A stretch of DNA of 64,000 bases from Rubrivivax sp. (GCA_020248945.1 JADCGQ010000004.1:271895-335894); one strand, 5' to 3'. Shown: positions 17,882-26,156, counted from the stretch's first letter. Numbers and translations: made by a program. The notes: a model not told the origin generated them from the sequence alone.

Positions 17882-18555
17882 GCATCTGCATCCGCCGCGT
17901 TTCGTTGGCCTTGATCACCGTCGTCGCGGGCCTGCTGGGCGGTTGCGCCAGCGTCGAAGCGCCCTCGGCCGACCCCTGGCCCGCCTTGCGCGAGGCGCGG
18001 CCTGCGTCGGTGCTGGTGATGCCGCCGGTGAACAACACACCCGACGTGGAGGCCCCCGCCAGCCTGATGGCGCAAGCCGTCTACCCGCTGTCGGAGGCCG
18101 GCTACTACGTGATGCCCGTCGCGCTGGTGAACGAAACGCTGCGCCTGAACGGCGTGCAGACGCCGCAAGACGCCCAGCAGATCTCGGTGCAGCGCCTGCG
18201 CCAGGTGTTCGGCGCCGACGCGGCGCTGTACATGGACATCCGCAGCTACGGCTCGGTCTACCGCGTCATCAGCTCCGACTCGGTGGTGACCGTGGATGCC
18301 CGGCTCGTCGATCTCCGCGACGGCCGCACCCTCTGGACCGGCAGCGCCAGTGCCAGCAGTGCCGAGCAGCGCGGCCAACAGCAAGGCGGCCTCATCGGTG
18401 CCCTGCTGCAGGCCGTGATCGAGCAGGTGGCGTCCAACTTCAGCGACCGCAACCACCAGGTGGCCGGCATTGCAGCGCGCCGCCTGCTCGGGGGCTTCGG
18501 CGCGCGCGGCCTGCTGCCCGGGCCGCGGGCCCTGCCGGCCGAGCCCAAGCGCTAG
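17878..18555 (+). CDS. DUF799 (GNA1162-type) lipoprotein
   Basis: A 225-residue lipoprotein with lipobox LGGC (Cys23). The body matches the DUF799 family, of which neisserial GNA1162 is the known structure: ASVLVMPPVNNTPDVEA, MAQAVYPLSEAGYYVMPVALV, FGADAALYMDIRSYGSVY and DLRDGRTLWTG. The fold resembles TolB/CsgG N-terminal domains. It is the last gene of the trio; its TAG stop shares bases with the stop of the opposing gene (CTAG). Confidence 0.87.
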   Translation: MSICIRRVSLALITVVAGLLGGCASVEAPSADPWPALREARPASVLVMPPVNNTPDVEAPASLMAQAVYPLSEAGYYVMPVALVNETLRLNGVQTPQDAQQISVQRLRQVFGADAALYMDIRSYGSVYRVISSDSVVTVDARLVDLRDGRTLWTGSASASSAEQRGQQQGGLIGALLQAVIEQVASNFSDRNHQVAGIAARRLLGGFGARGLLPGPRALPAEPKR

Positions 18556-19025
18556 AAGACGCGCGGCAGCAGCCGCGCGGTGCGGCGGCAGTAGGCCGCG
18601 TAGCCGGCATGTCGCTCGGCGAGCCACCGCTCTTCGATCAGCGCCTTGGCCACCAGCACCGCCAGCAGCAGCAGCCAGGCCAGCAGACCCGTCCCGCTGG
18701 CGGCCAGCACGGCTGCCGCCGCGCACAGCAGCAGCACGGCCGAGTACATCGGGTGGCGCAGCCAGCGGTAGGGGCCGTGCTCGACCAGCTGCCCGCCCTC
18801 GCGTGGGGCGGGATGGATGTTGAAGTTGCCGGGCCGGTTGGCACGCAGCGCGGCGGCACCCAGCGCGGCCCCGGCCAGCGCCAACAGCGCCGCCAGCCCG
18901 AGCCGCAGCCCGCCCGGCCAGGGCATCAGCGCGGAAGCCCCGAGCGCCACGAGCCAGGTCATCAGCCCGAACTGCGCCAGCACGAGCGCCGTCCCCAGCG
19001 CCATCGCTCGTTGGCTGCTCAGCAT
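18552..19025 (-). CDS. Isoprenylcysteine carboxyl methyltransferase (ICMT)-like membrane protein
   Basis: A 157-residue membrane protein with four or five helices. The C-terminal half has the ICMT/PEMT pattern NFNIHPAPREGG followed by LVEHGPYRWLRHPMYSAV and, after two helices, EERWLAERHAGYAAYCRR. Bacterial family members are SAM-dependent methyltransferases of unknown substrate. It is divergent from the rhodanese gene, with an inverted repeat between them. Confidence 0.83.
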   Translation of the reverse strand: MLSSQRAMALGTALVLAQFGLMTWLVALGASALMPWPGGLRLGLAALLALAGAALGAAALRANRPGNFNIHPAPREGGQLVEHGPYRWLRHPMYSAVLLLCAAAAVLAASGTGLLAWLLLLAVLVAKALIEERWLAERHAGYAAYCRRTARLLPRVF

Positions 19026-19071
19026 CGCGGACTGGTGAGGGTCTTGACGGCCATGTCGGGCTCGGACGCTT

Positions 19072-19093
19072 GATATCAGCCTAAACTGATATT
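19072..19093. promoter_or_regulatory. Inverted repeat, possible operator before the rhodanese gene
   Basis: ATATCAG (19073-19079) and CTGATAT (19086-19092) form a perfect 7-base inverted repeat with a 6-base spacer, three bases before the rhodanese ATG. It is AT-rich in a GC-rich genome and lies between two divergent genes. Such a site fits a dimeric repressor, but no regulator gene is adjacent. Confidence 0.4.
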
Positions 19094-19095
19094 CG

Positions 19096-19557
19096 ATGAG
19101 ACCGAACTCTACTCCTGCGCCTGTGCGACGCCGCGTCGCCCTGCTGGCCCTGGGCAGCGCCCTGCTGCCCCAGATCGCCTGTTCCCAGCCGCCCTCGTCT
19201 GCCGACGTGGCGACACTGGACGAGGCGCGGCAGCTGCACGAATCCGGCCAGGCGCTGCTGGTGGACATCCGCGAAAGCAGCGAGCACGCCACCGGCGTGG
19301 CGGCGGGCGCGTTGTTGCTGCCAATGAGCCAGCTGTCGCGCCGCATCGCCGAGCTGCCGGCCGACCCGTCGCGGCCGGTGCTGCTGATCTGTCGCACGCA
19401 AAACCGCAGCAGCAACACGCTGAAGGCGCTGCGCCGACAGGGCTTTGGCCACGTGCGCTACGTGCACGGCGGCATGAGCGATTGGGCGCGGCGCGGCTGG
19501 CCGATGGTGAAGCCCGCTGCGACGACGCCGGGGCCCACGCACTCAGGCGGGGGTTGA
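19096..19557 (+). CDS. Exported rhodanese-like sulfurtransferase
   Basis: A 153-residue protein with an N-terminal export signal (residues 10-30, ending QIACSQ, possibly but weakly a lipobox) and one rhodanese domain. The active-site loop is CRTQNRS after LLI, with catalytic Cys; the CH2-like ending GGMSDWARRGWP is present. Exported single-domain rhodaneses are linked to sulfur or cyanide handling, but its substrate is unknown. Its last 15 bases overlap the opposing oxidoreductase gene. Confidence 0.87.
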   Translation: MRPNSTPAPVRRRVALLALGSALLPQIACSQPPSSADVATLDEARQLHESGQALLVDIRESSEHATGVAAGALLLPMSQLSRRIAELPADPSRPVLLICRTQNRSSNTLKALRRQGFGHVRYVHGGMSDWARRGWPMVKPAATTPGPTHSGGG

Positions 19558-21225
19558 GGCCACCTCGCCCGCCTCGGCCTCGAGCAGCGCGCGGCCGAGC
19601 GCCTCGGCCACCTCGATGCCGTCGACCCCGGCGGACATGATGCCGCCGGCATAACCCGCGCCCTCACCCGCCGGATACAGGCCGCGCACGTTGACGCTCT
19701 GGAAATCGCGCCCGCGGCGAATGCGCAGCGGCGACGAGGTGCGGGTCTCCACGCCCGTGAGCACGGCGTCGGGGCGCGCGAAGCCGGCGATCTGGCGGTC
19801 GAAGGCCGGCAGCGCCTCGCGGATGGCGTCGAGCACGTAGCCGGGCAGGCTGGGGCGCGCCGGGTCGGCCAGGTCGGTGAGCGTCACGCCGGGCTTGTAC
19901 GAGGGCTCGACCTCGCCCAGCACGCGCGAGCGCTGGCGCTTGACGAAGTCGCCGAGCAACTGCCCCGGCGCGCGGTAGCCGCCCTCGCCCAGCTCGAAGG
20001 CGCGGCTTTCCCAGTAGCGCTGGAACGCGATGCCGTCGAGCGGGTTCACCGGGCCTTCGCCCGGGGTCTGGCGGTAGTCGTCGGGCGAGATGCCCACCAC
20101 GATGCCGGCGTTGGCGTTGCGCTCGGCGCGCGAGTACTGGCTCATGCCGTTGGTCACCACGCGCCCGGCCTCCGAGGTGGCGGCCACCACGGTGCCGCCC
20201 GGGCACATGCAGAAGCTGTAGACGCTGCGGCCGTTCGTCGCGTGGTGCACGAGCTTGTAGTCGGCCGCCCCCAGCAGCGGGTGGCCGGCGCTCTTGCCGA
20301 AGCGCGCGCGGTCGATCACGCCCTGCGGGTGCTCGACGCGGAAGCCCACCGAAAACGGCTTGGCCTCGAGGAACACGCCGCGCCGATGCAGCATCTCGAA
20401 GGTGTCGCGCGCGCTGTGGCCGAGCGCCAGCACCAGGTGCTCGCAGTCGATCTGCTCGCCGCCGGCCAGCGTGATGCCGCGCAGCGCGCCGTCTTCGATG
20501 TGCAGATCAGACAGCTGCTGCTCGAAGCGGATGCTGCCGCCGAGAGCCTCGATGTCGGCGCGCATCTTCTCGATCATGCTCACCAGCCGGAAGGTGCCGA
20601 TGTGCGGTTTGCTGACCCAGAGGATCTCTTCCGGCGCGCCGGCCTTTACGAACTCGGTGAGCACCTTGCGCGTGAGGTGGCGCGGGTCGGAGATCTGGCT
20701 CCAGAGCTTGCCGTCGCTGAAGGTGCCGGCCCCGCCTTCGCCGAACTGCACGTTGCTGGTGGGGTCGAGCACGCCCTTGCGCCACAGGCCCCAGGTGTCC
20801 TGCGTGCGGCGGCGCACGTCCTTGCCGCGTTCCAGCACCAGCGGCTCCAGGCCCATCTGCGCCAGGATGAGCGCGGCGAACAGGCCGCAAGGCCCGAAGC
20901 CCACCACCACCGGGCGCAGGCGGCCGCTGCGGCTGCCGGGCGCGGCGCGGCCGACGACGCGGTAGCGGGTGTCGGGTGCGGGCCGCAGGTGGGCGTCGCC
21001 CGCGGCGCGGGCCAGCACGGCCGCGTCGTCACCCGCTCCGTGCAAGGCGACGTCGAGCGTGTAGACCAGTTGGATGTCGGACTTGCGCCGCGCGTCGTAG
21101 CCGCGGCGGAAGACCTGGATGTCGCCGACGGCCGCATCAGCCAATCCGAGCCGGGCCAGCACCGCCGCGCGGAGCGCCGGCTCCGGGTGGTCGAGCGGCA
21201 GGCGCAGTTCGGTGATGCGCAGCAT
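19543..21225 (-). CDS. FAD-dependent oxidoreductase (NAD(P)/FAD, YfhO/HI0933-like)
   Basis: A 560-residue flavoprotein. After an N-terminal domain of about 85 residues (MLRITELRLPLDHPE), the FAD-binding motif appears as VVVGFGPCGLFAALILAQMGLEPLVLE. Further segments are NVQFGEGGAGTFSDGKLW, CPGGTVVAATSEAGRVVTNGMS and, near the end, the second FAD contact GLYPAGEGAGYAGGI. This matches the widespread uncharacterised family of FAD-dependent dehydrogenases with such an N-terminal extension. Substrate and partner are unknown. The start at 21225 is the first ATG before the conserved N-terminus. Confidence 0.85.
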   Translation of the reverse strand: MLRITELRLPLDHPEPALRAAVLARLGLADAAVGDIQVFRRGYDARRKSDIQLVYTLDVALHGAGDDAAVLARAAGDAHLRPAPDTRYRVVGRAAPGSRSGRLRPVVVGFGPCGLFAALILAQMGLEPLVLERGKDVRRRTQDTWGLWRKGVLDPTSNVQFGEGGAGTFSDGKLWSQISDPRHLTRKVLTEFVKAGAPEEILWVSKPHIGTFRLVSMIEKMRADIEALGGSIRFEQQLSDLHIEDGALRGITLAGGEQIDCEHLVLALGHSARDTFEMLHRRGVFLEAKPFSVGFRVEHPQGVIDRARFGKSAGHPLLGAADYKLVHHATNGRSVYSFCMCPGGTVVAATSEAGRVVTNGMSQYSRAERNANAGIVVGISPDDYRQTPGEGPVNPLDGIAFQRYWESRAFELGEGGYRAPGQLLGDFVKRQRSRVLGEVEPSYKPGVTLTDLADPARPSLPGYVLDAIREALPAFDRQIAGFARPDAVLTGVETRTSSPLRIRRGRDFQSVNVRGLYPAGEGAGYAGGIMSAGVDGIEVAEALGRALLEAEAGEVASTPA

Positions 21226-21266
21226 CAGGTCACCCTCGTGCGCAGGCGCTGAAGCGCCCGCGTCGA

Positions 21267-21434
21267 TCAGCCGCCGCTCTTGGCGCGCTTGCCGGTGTTC
21301 TTCTTGCTGCGGGTGTGCGAGCCGCGCTCCAGGCTGATGCGCTGACCGCGGATGGTGGTGACGGTCACGCCGTTGGGCGCCACGGGGCGCGGGGAGGCCT
21401 TGCGGTCGGCTTCGGTGACGATCTTGTTGCCCAT
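21267..21434 (-). CDS. Small basic protein of unknown function
   Basis: A 55-residue frame starting MGNKIVTEADRKASPRP. It contains 15 Lys/Arg and ends RSKKNTGKRAKSGG, which is compatible with nucleic-acid or ribosome binding. GGAGCC lies upstream of the ATG. It lies between the FAD oxidoreductase and the zinc peptidase genes on the same strand. It is not a family I recognise; coding is supported by the start, position and composition only. Confidence 0.5.
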   Translation of the reverse strand: MGNKIVTEADRKASPRPVAPNGVTVTTIRGQRISLERGSHTRSKKNTGKRAKSGG

Positions 21435-21505
21435 GATGGCTGGCTCCGGAAGGTTTCGGACAAAACCCCGGATTAGGCCACAACCGGCGGCCGCCCTGCT
21501 GACGC

Positions 21506-22126
21506 TTACTTGGACTCGAAGCTGTTGCAGCCGTCGATGCGCCCGCCTTCCAGCCCGCGCTTGAACCAGGCCACGCGCCGCGCCGAGGTGCCGTGGGTGA
21601 AGCTCTCGGGCACGACCTGCTCCTTCGAGGCGCGCTGCAGCGTGTCGTCGCCGATCTGCGAGGCGGCGTTGAGCGCCTCCTCGATGTCGCCGCGCTCCAG
21701 CCAGCCCTTGCCCTTCTGCGAGTGGTGCGCCCACACGCCGGCCAGGCAATCGGCCTGCAGCTCCAGCCGCACCGACAACGCGTTCATCTGCGCCTGCGAG
21801 ACCTTGCCCCGCATCGCATCGACCTTGGCGGTGATGCCCATCAGGTTCTGCAAGTGGTGGCCGACCTCGTGGGCGATGACGTGAGCCTGGGCGAAGTCGC
21901 CGGGGGAACCGAGGCGCTGCGACAGCGTGTCGAAGAAGTCGAGGTCGATGCAGACCTTGCTGTCGCCCGGACAGTAGAACGGGCCCATGGCGCTTTCGCC
22001 GGTGCCGCAGGCGGTGGGGGTGGCGCCACGAAACAGCACCAGACGCGGCTCGCGGTACTGCCCGCCGGGCGCCTCGCCGCGGCGGTCTTCGACGTTGCGA
22101 CTCGTCTCGTGCCCTTCCCACTTCAT
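21506..22126 (-). CDS. Neutral zinc metallopeptidase (YpfJ family), lacking the membrane segment
   Basis: A 206-residue zinc peptidase. The metal motif [10 protein letters not shown] (HExxH type) is at about residue 82, with [15 protein letters not shown] before it and [15 protein letters not shown] and [16 protein letters not shown] after it, all typical of YpfJ. The family is normally about 290 residues, with a short N-terminal MKW.G...S.NVEDRR motif, then a membrane helix and linker of about 80 residues. Here the N-terminal motif ([18 protein letters not shown]) runs straight into the catalytic domain, so the helix is missing while the frame is intact. Confidence 0.88.
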   Translation of the reverse strand: MKWEGHETSRNVEDRRGEAPGGQYREPRLVLFRGATPTACGTGESAMGPFYCPGDSKVCIDLDFFDTLSQRLGSPGDFAQAHVIAHEVGHHLQNLMGITAKVDAMRGKVSQAQMNALSVRLELQADCLAGVWAHHSQKGKGWLERGDIEEALNAASQIGDDTLQRASKEQVVPESFTHGTSARRVAWFKRGLEGGRIDGCNSFESK

Positions 22127-22166
22127 GCCAGGCCCTCCTCGGAGCCGGCATTTTGGGGTGCGCGCC

Positions 22167-22436
22167 TCAGTGTGCGGTGCGGGCGTCGCTGCGCTCGAAG
22201 GCGGCGAAGAGCGTCACCGCCAGTTCGCGCAGCGGCTCCAGGTCGCTGGCGTGGGCCTGCGCCAGCAGTTCCAGCGCGTAGACGCGGTCCACGCACAGGC
22301 GGCTCAGGCTCACGCGCTGGCCGTCGAGTGCCATCCAGGTGCTCAGCTCGCGCAGCTGCTCCACGCGCACCGGCGCGACCAGCGGCACCAGCGGGGCGGC
22401 GACCAACGACGAACCAGACAGGAGATGGGCTTGCAT
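22167..22436 (-). CDS. Hypothetical protein, helical
   Basis: An 89-residue frame from ATG at 22436 ([10 protein letters not shown]). It is mostly predicted helix ([46 protein letters not shown]) with no signal peptide or known motif. An alternative start 34 codons upstream is less likely because its sequence is Cys/Arg/Pro-rich and noncoding-like. No function can be given. Confidence 0.5.
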   Translation of the reverse strand: MQAHLLSGSSLVAAPLVPLVAPVRVEQLRELSTWMALDGQRVSLSRLCVDRVYALELLAQAHASDLEPLRELAVTLFAAFERSDARTAH

Positions 22437-22648
22437 CGGCGACCTCGGCTGCCAGCGTGCATCGCCGGCCTTGGGATCGCAGTGTCGGCACCCGGGCGTG
22501 CTGCCAATCGTTCGAAAAGCCGGGTTCCGGCCGGTCAATCGACCGATTCAGGCGCCGGGGATCCTGTCGGCCAGAGGGGCTTGCTGCACGACAGCGCACG
22601 CCCGGCAAACGGCGGCCCGTGCCCCAGGACGCCGGTGTCCCGCACCGC

Positions 22649-23398
22649 TCAATCCTTCTTGCGGCTGCCACTGCCCCTCTTCACCCCGGACTTGTCGGGT
22701 TCCAAGCCCGGATCCCGGTGGCATTCGACGCAGTTCTCGACGTCGCGGATGCCTTCCTCGCCATGCTCGGCCCGGATCTTGGCCGGCGTGTGTTCGTGGC
22801 AGCCGTAGCAGGTGTAGGCCCTGTAGTCTTGGCCCTTGTGGCAAGTCACGCACTCGGCGTTGTGGTCGCGATCGAGCACGAACGACTTGGCGTGATCGAA
22901 GGTGGCAGGCTTCCACCCATCTTGCCGGTGGCAGGCTTGGCAGTCGCCAGCGACCTTCTGATGCAGCCGGTCCGTGGGCTTCTGGTGGCAGCCCTCGCAC
23001 TGCATCTTCACGGCCGGGCGCAACAGGGCATGCGAGAAGGCCTTGCGGCTCTGCTGTGCAAGCCGTGGGCTGCGGTGATCGGTGTGGCACGCCATGCAGT
23101 CCTGCTCGATCAGCTCCTGGTGGAACGACGTTTTCAGGCGCGGCTGTGCCGAGTCTGGGGTGACCGTGACACCCTTCGTCGTGCGCAGACCGATGTCCGG
23201 CGGCGCGTGACACTTGATGCACAGCGCGGCGGCCGCGCCGCGCCCGGGCTTGTGGCAGGCAAAACAATCGGTACCCACCTCCGCATGCGCGGCCACCACC
23301 GGCCCCGGGCTGACCATCAGGTGCGGGTAGGCGAATGCCAAGCCGATCAGCACCAACAGATTGGCCGCGATCACCCAGAACAGCCAGCGCCCCTTCAC
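22649..23398 (-). CDS. Membrane-anchored octahaem c-type cytochrome
   Basis: A 249-residue multihaem cytochrome. An uncleaved N-terminal helix (residues 5-24) anchors it facing the periplasm. Eight CxxCH motifs follow, at Cys45, 60, 101, 134, 153, 183, 197 and 223, with additional histidines (38, 93, 108, 123, 146, 169, 179, 203, 212) able to act as distal ligands. Spacing resembles cytochrome c3/NapC-type folds but fits no named octahaem enzyme (no CxxCK for nitrite or tetrathionate reductases). The C-terminus is Lys/Arg-rich. GTG at 23398 overlaps the stop of the upstream membrane gene as GTGA, indicating coupling. Probably an electron carrier rather than an enzyme. Confidence 0.88.
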   Translation of the reverse strand: MKGRWLFWVIAANLLVLIGLAFAYPHLMVSPGPVVAAHAEVGTDCFACHKPGRGAAAALCIKCHAPPDIGLRTTKGVTVTPDSAQPRLKTSFHQELIEQDCMACHTDHRSPRLAQQSRKAFSHALLRPAVKMQCEGCHQKPTDRLHQKVAGDCQACHRQDGWKPATFDHAKSFVLDRDHNAECVTCHKGQDYRAYTCYGCHEHTPAKIRAEHGEEGIRDVENCVECHRDPGLEPDKSGVKRGSGSRKKD

Positions 23399-23979
23399 TT
23401 CCAGCCCCAGAACAGGAACGTGGCGATGATGTGAGCCAGGCCCAGGACGCCGAAGGCCAGGGTGATCGGGAAGTGGATGACGCGCCACTTCTTGACCGCG
23501 TCGAAGGTCAGGGTGTCCCAGTAGGTCCGATCGGCCGACTCATCCGCGGACAGGCCCTGGTCGCGCATGCGCAGGCGTGCCTCGTCGAGCCTGCGCCGGC
23601 TGCGGGCGATCAGGTACTTGCCGGTCAGGCCGCTGCCGACGTTGATGAGCATCGCCGCCACCGCCAGCCAGGCCAGGATGGCGTTGAAGTGAATGCCGGC
23701 GTGCACCAGCACCAGCAGCGAACCCAGCCAGGCCAGCCCTTCGTGCCAGCGCAGCAAGGTGGCGGGATTGCCCGAGCGTAGCCACTTCCGCTTGCGCATC
23801 GAGTAGCCGAACGAACCCAGGATCAGCAGCACGCCGGGGATACCGAGCCAGCGGCCGATCCAGACGATGTTCAGCAGATGCAGCGCAGCGTCGATGGCCA
23901 GCGTGGACATGAGCAGCGCCACCATGTACAGCCCGAAGGGCAGGACTTCGTTGCGAAGCAGTTGGGCTTGCAGTGGCAT
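23395..23979 (-). CDS. Five-helix membrane protein, putative b-type cytochrome
   Basis: A 194-residue integral membrane protein with about five hydrophobic helices (near residues 12-33, 41-58, 80-98, 101-120 and 168-190). Histidines lie in or beside helices (RWHEGLAWLG, LVLVHAGIHF, VIHFPITL, GLAHIIATF), suitable for bis-His haem b coordination. A soluble charged loop (ARSRRRLDEARLRMRDQG) separates helices 4 and 5. The pattern resembles cytochrome b/ferric-reductase-like membrane domains but I cannot assign a family. It lies 13 bases after the reductase gene and overlaps the octahaem cytochrome gene. It likely carries electrons across the membrane between those two. Confidence 0.72.
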   Translation of the reverse strand: MPLQAQLLRNEVLPFGLYMVALLMSTLAIDAALHLLNIVWIGRWLGIPGVLLILGSFGYSMRKRKWLRSGNPATLLRWHEGLAWLGSLLVLVHAGIHFNAILAWLAVAAMLINVGSGLTGKYLIARSRRRLDEARLRMRDQGLSADESADRTYWDTLTFDAVKKWRVIHFPITLAFGVLGLAHIIATFLFWGWK

Positions 23980-23992
23980 CAGGCGTCCCGTG

Positions 23993-25267
23993 TCATGCGT
24001 CAAGGACCAGGGCCGATGCGGGACGGCCGACACACAGCAGGCAGTGACCGGGTGTCGGATCGCAGTCCGGCTGCTGGGCGTAGTCCACCGCCCCCGCGAG
24101 CTGCCGGGTCTCGCAGCTGCCGCAACTGCCGGATCGACAGCCCGATTCGACGGCAACGCCGTGCCGCTCGGCAAAGTCCAGCAGGTTGGCGTCGCTCCCG
24201 TCCCAGGTGAGGGTGCGCCCCGAGCGCTTGAACTGCACTTCCATCGCGACGTCGGACGTCGCCAACGAGCTTGTCGCACCGGGGCCTGCAATCGCAGGGG
24301 CGGCCCTGCGCACGGAAGCCGGTCCGAAGGCCTCGAAGTGCACATCCGCGTCGGGCACACCCCATTCGGCGAGCGCCGCCACCAGGCTTTCCATCATGGC
24401 CGCCGGGCCGCAGATGTAGAACTGGTGGCGGCCATGCGGCAGGGTCCGCTGAAGCAGCGCGAGGTCCACGCGGCCCGTGTGCTGGAAGTCCCGACCCTGC
24501 ACGTCTTCATCGCCAGGGCGGCTGTAGACCACGTGCAGCTGGAAGCGCGGATGCGCGCTGGCCCATGCTTCGAGCTGGGACTTGAACGCATGTTCCTCGC
24601 GCCGCCGCAGGCCGTAGTAGAGGTAGACCGGGCGCTCGGGCTGCCGTGCCAGGCACCAACGCAGCATGCTCATCATCGGCGTGACGCCGATGCCGCCCGC
24701 CACGAGCACGGTCGGCACGCTGGGGTCCGGATCGATGCAGAAGTGCCCTGAAGGGGCCTTCACCTGAAGCACATCGCCGACCTGCACCTGATCGTGAAAG
24801 TGGTTCGACGACACGCCAGGCGCGAGATCGGGGCGATCCGACGGAGGTGGCACGCGCTTGATGCTGACCCGGTAGTGGTCAGGCGCGGGCGCATCGGACA
24901 GCGAGTAGCAGCGCGTCACCGTTCGGCGTTCGCCCGGCCTGGCATCGTCCATCACCTGCAGAACGAAGGTCAGGAACTGGCCCGGTCGGAACTCGGGCAA
25001 GGCTTGGCCATCGACGGGCTGCAGGTAGAACGAGCACTGTGAGCGTGCGGCGTCCTCATACTCGCGCGAGACCACCCGAAACTCGCGGGTGCCCGCCCAG
25101 GCCGCGCCGCTCGCTGACCTCGCGGCAGGCGTCGCAGCCGGCTCAGCCTGCGCCGTTGCGCGGGAGCGGCGCGAGATGGCCACACCGATCCCGACCGAGG
25201 CTTGCAGCAACAGCGCCACCAGAATCCAGCCCAGGAGTTGCGCGGTGGTGAAGTCAGGTAGAGACAC
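23993..25267 (-). CDS. Membrane-anchored FAD/NAD(P)-binding 2Fe-2S oxidoreductase
   Basis: A 424-residue flavin reductase. An N-terminal helix (about residues 10-32) is followed by Arg residues, which places the rest in the cytoplasm. The FAD domain shows RCYSLSDAP; the NAD(P) domain shows AGGIGVTPMMSML and YICGPAAMMESL. The C-terminal ferredoxin domain has Cys377, 382, 385 and 412 in the plant-type C-x4-C-x2-C...C arrangement. GTG at 25267 is chosen because the membrane anchor starts just after it; ATG at 25381 would add a Pro/Arg-rich stretch. It is first of three genes that also encode a putative cytochrome b and an octahaem cytochrome c. Confidence 0.88.
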   Translation of the reverse strand: MSLPDFTTAQLLGWILVALLLQASVGIGVAISRRSRATAQAEPAATPAARSASGAAWAGTREFRVVSREYEDAARSQCSFYLQPVDGQALPEFRPGQFLTFVLQVMDDARPGERRTVTRCYSLSDAPAPDHYRVSIKRVPPPSDRPDLAPGVSSNHFHDQVQVGDVLQVKAPSGHFCIDPDPSVPTVLVAGGIGVTPMMSMLRWCLARQPERPVYLYYGLRRREEHAFKSQLEAWASAHPRFQLHVVYSRPGDEDVQGRDFQHTGRVDLALLQRTLPHGRHQFYICGPAAMMESLVAALAEWGVPDADVHFEAFGPASVRRAAPAIAGPGATSSLATSDVAMEVQFKRSGRTLTWDGSDANLLDFAERHGVAVESGCRSGSCGSCETRQLAGAVDYAQQPDCDPTPGHCLLCVGRPASALVLDA

Positions 25268-25418
25268 GGCAGGCTGAGGGGTCGTCGGAGTCTGTGGACG
25301 GGCGCCGCGGGATTGAGCCCCTGGGCGCAGGACGTGTGGCGAACGAAGATCCGACCGTGCCGCCACTGTGCCCCGCACCATGTGTACCAGGCCTGAACGA
25401 CGTGTTCATGCCGCTCGA

Positions 25419-26156
25419 TCAAGCCGCCCGCCCCGCGCAGACGGCCTGTGCGGCCAGGATGCGCCGGCTCAGGTCGTCGGCCCACACGGCATAGCCCTCG
25501 GAACTCGGATGGATGCCGTCTGCCGCCAGGCCCGCCGTGGTCGTGGTCTCCGGATGCCAGTGCATCGTGCGCCCGACCTGTTCAAACAGCTGCTCGGCCA
25601 GCATCTGGTTCATCTGCCGGGCCCAGCGGCCCATGAACCAGCGCAGCGGTTGCGGCAGCGCCAGGCAGGCATGCATGGGCGGGACGGCGCTGTGCACCAG
25701 CAGGGCCGGCGCGAAGCGCAGATCGATGAGCTCGGCCAGGCGGCGCTGCCACTGGGCCCAGCGCCGCGGCGCGCACAGGACGGTGGCGTCGTTGGCACCC
25801 ATCGACAGCACGACCACATCGAAGCGCGTGCACGGGGCGTCCTGCAGCAGCTGGAGCAGCCCCGGCGAGTCCAGTCCGTTGACCGCCAGCACGCACCACT
25901 GCACCGTGTGATGCAGGCTCAGGCGCTGCACGAGCTGGCCGCAGAGCGCCTGCTCCTGTGTCGGGGCCCCCACGCCCGCCGCACCGGAGTCGCCCGCCAC
26001 GAGCAGGCGCACCAGGGAGCCGCGGCCGCAGGTGCCGGCGCGGTGGCCCGGCGGCTCGGGCTTCAGGGGCGTGACGCGCCGAACGTGCCGCGCCTGCAGC
26101 CACAGCAACGGCGCCAGCAGCCACAGCAAGGGCAGACGCTGCCAACCGGCATCCAT
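25419..26156 (-). CDS. SGNH/GDSL hydrolase
   Basis: A 245-residue SGNH hydrolase with a hydrophobic N-terminal helix (LPLLWLLAPLLWL) that probably anchors or exports it. Catalytic blocks: VAGDSGAAGVG (Ser), MGANDA (Asn) and DGIHPSSEGY (Asp, His). Family members are esterases or deacetylases acting on lipids or sugars; the substrate is unknown. ATG at 26156 overlaps the stop of a possible 25-codon frame upstream; the frame could also start at 26198. Confidence 0.83.
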   Translation of the reverse strand: MDAGWQRLPLLWLLAPLLWLQARHVRRVTPLKPEPPGHRAGTCGRGSLVRLLVAGDSGAAGVGAPTQEQALCGQLVQRLSLHHTVQWCVLAVNGLDSPGLLQLLQDAPCTRFDVVVLSMGANDATVLCAPRRWAQWQRRLAELIDLRFAPALLVHSAVPPMHACLALPQPLRWFMGRWARQMNQMLAEQLFEQVGRTMHWHPETTTTAGLAADGIHPSSEGYAVWADDLSRRILAAQAVCAGRAA

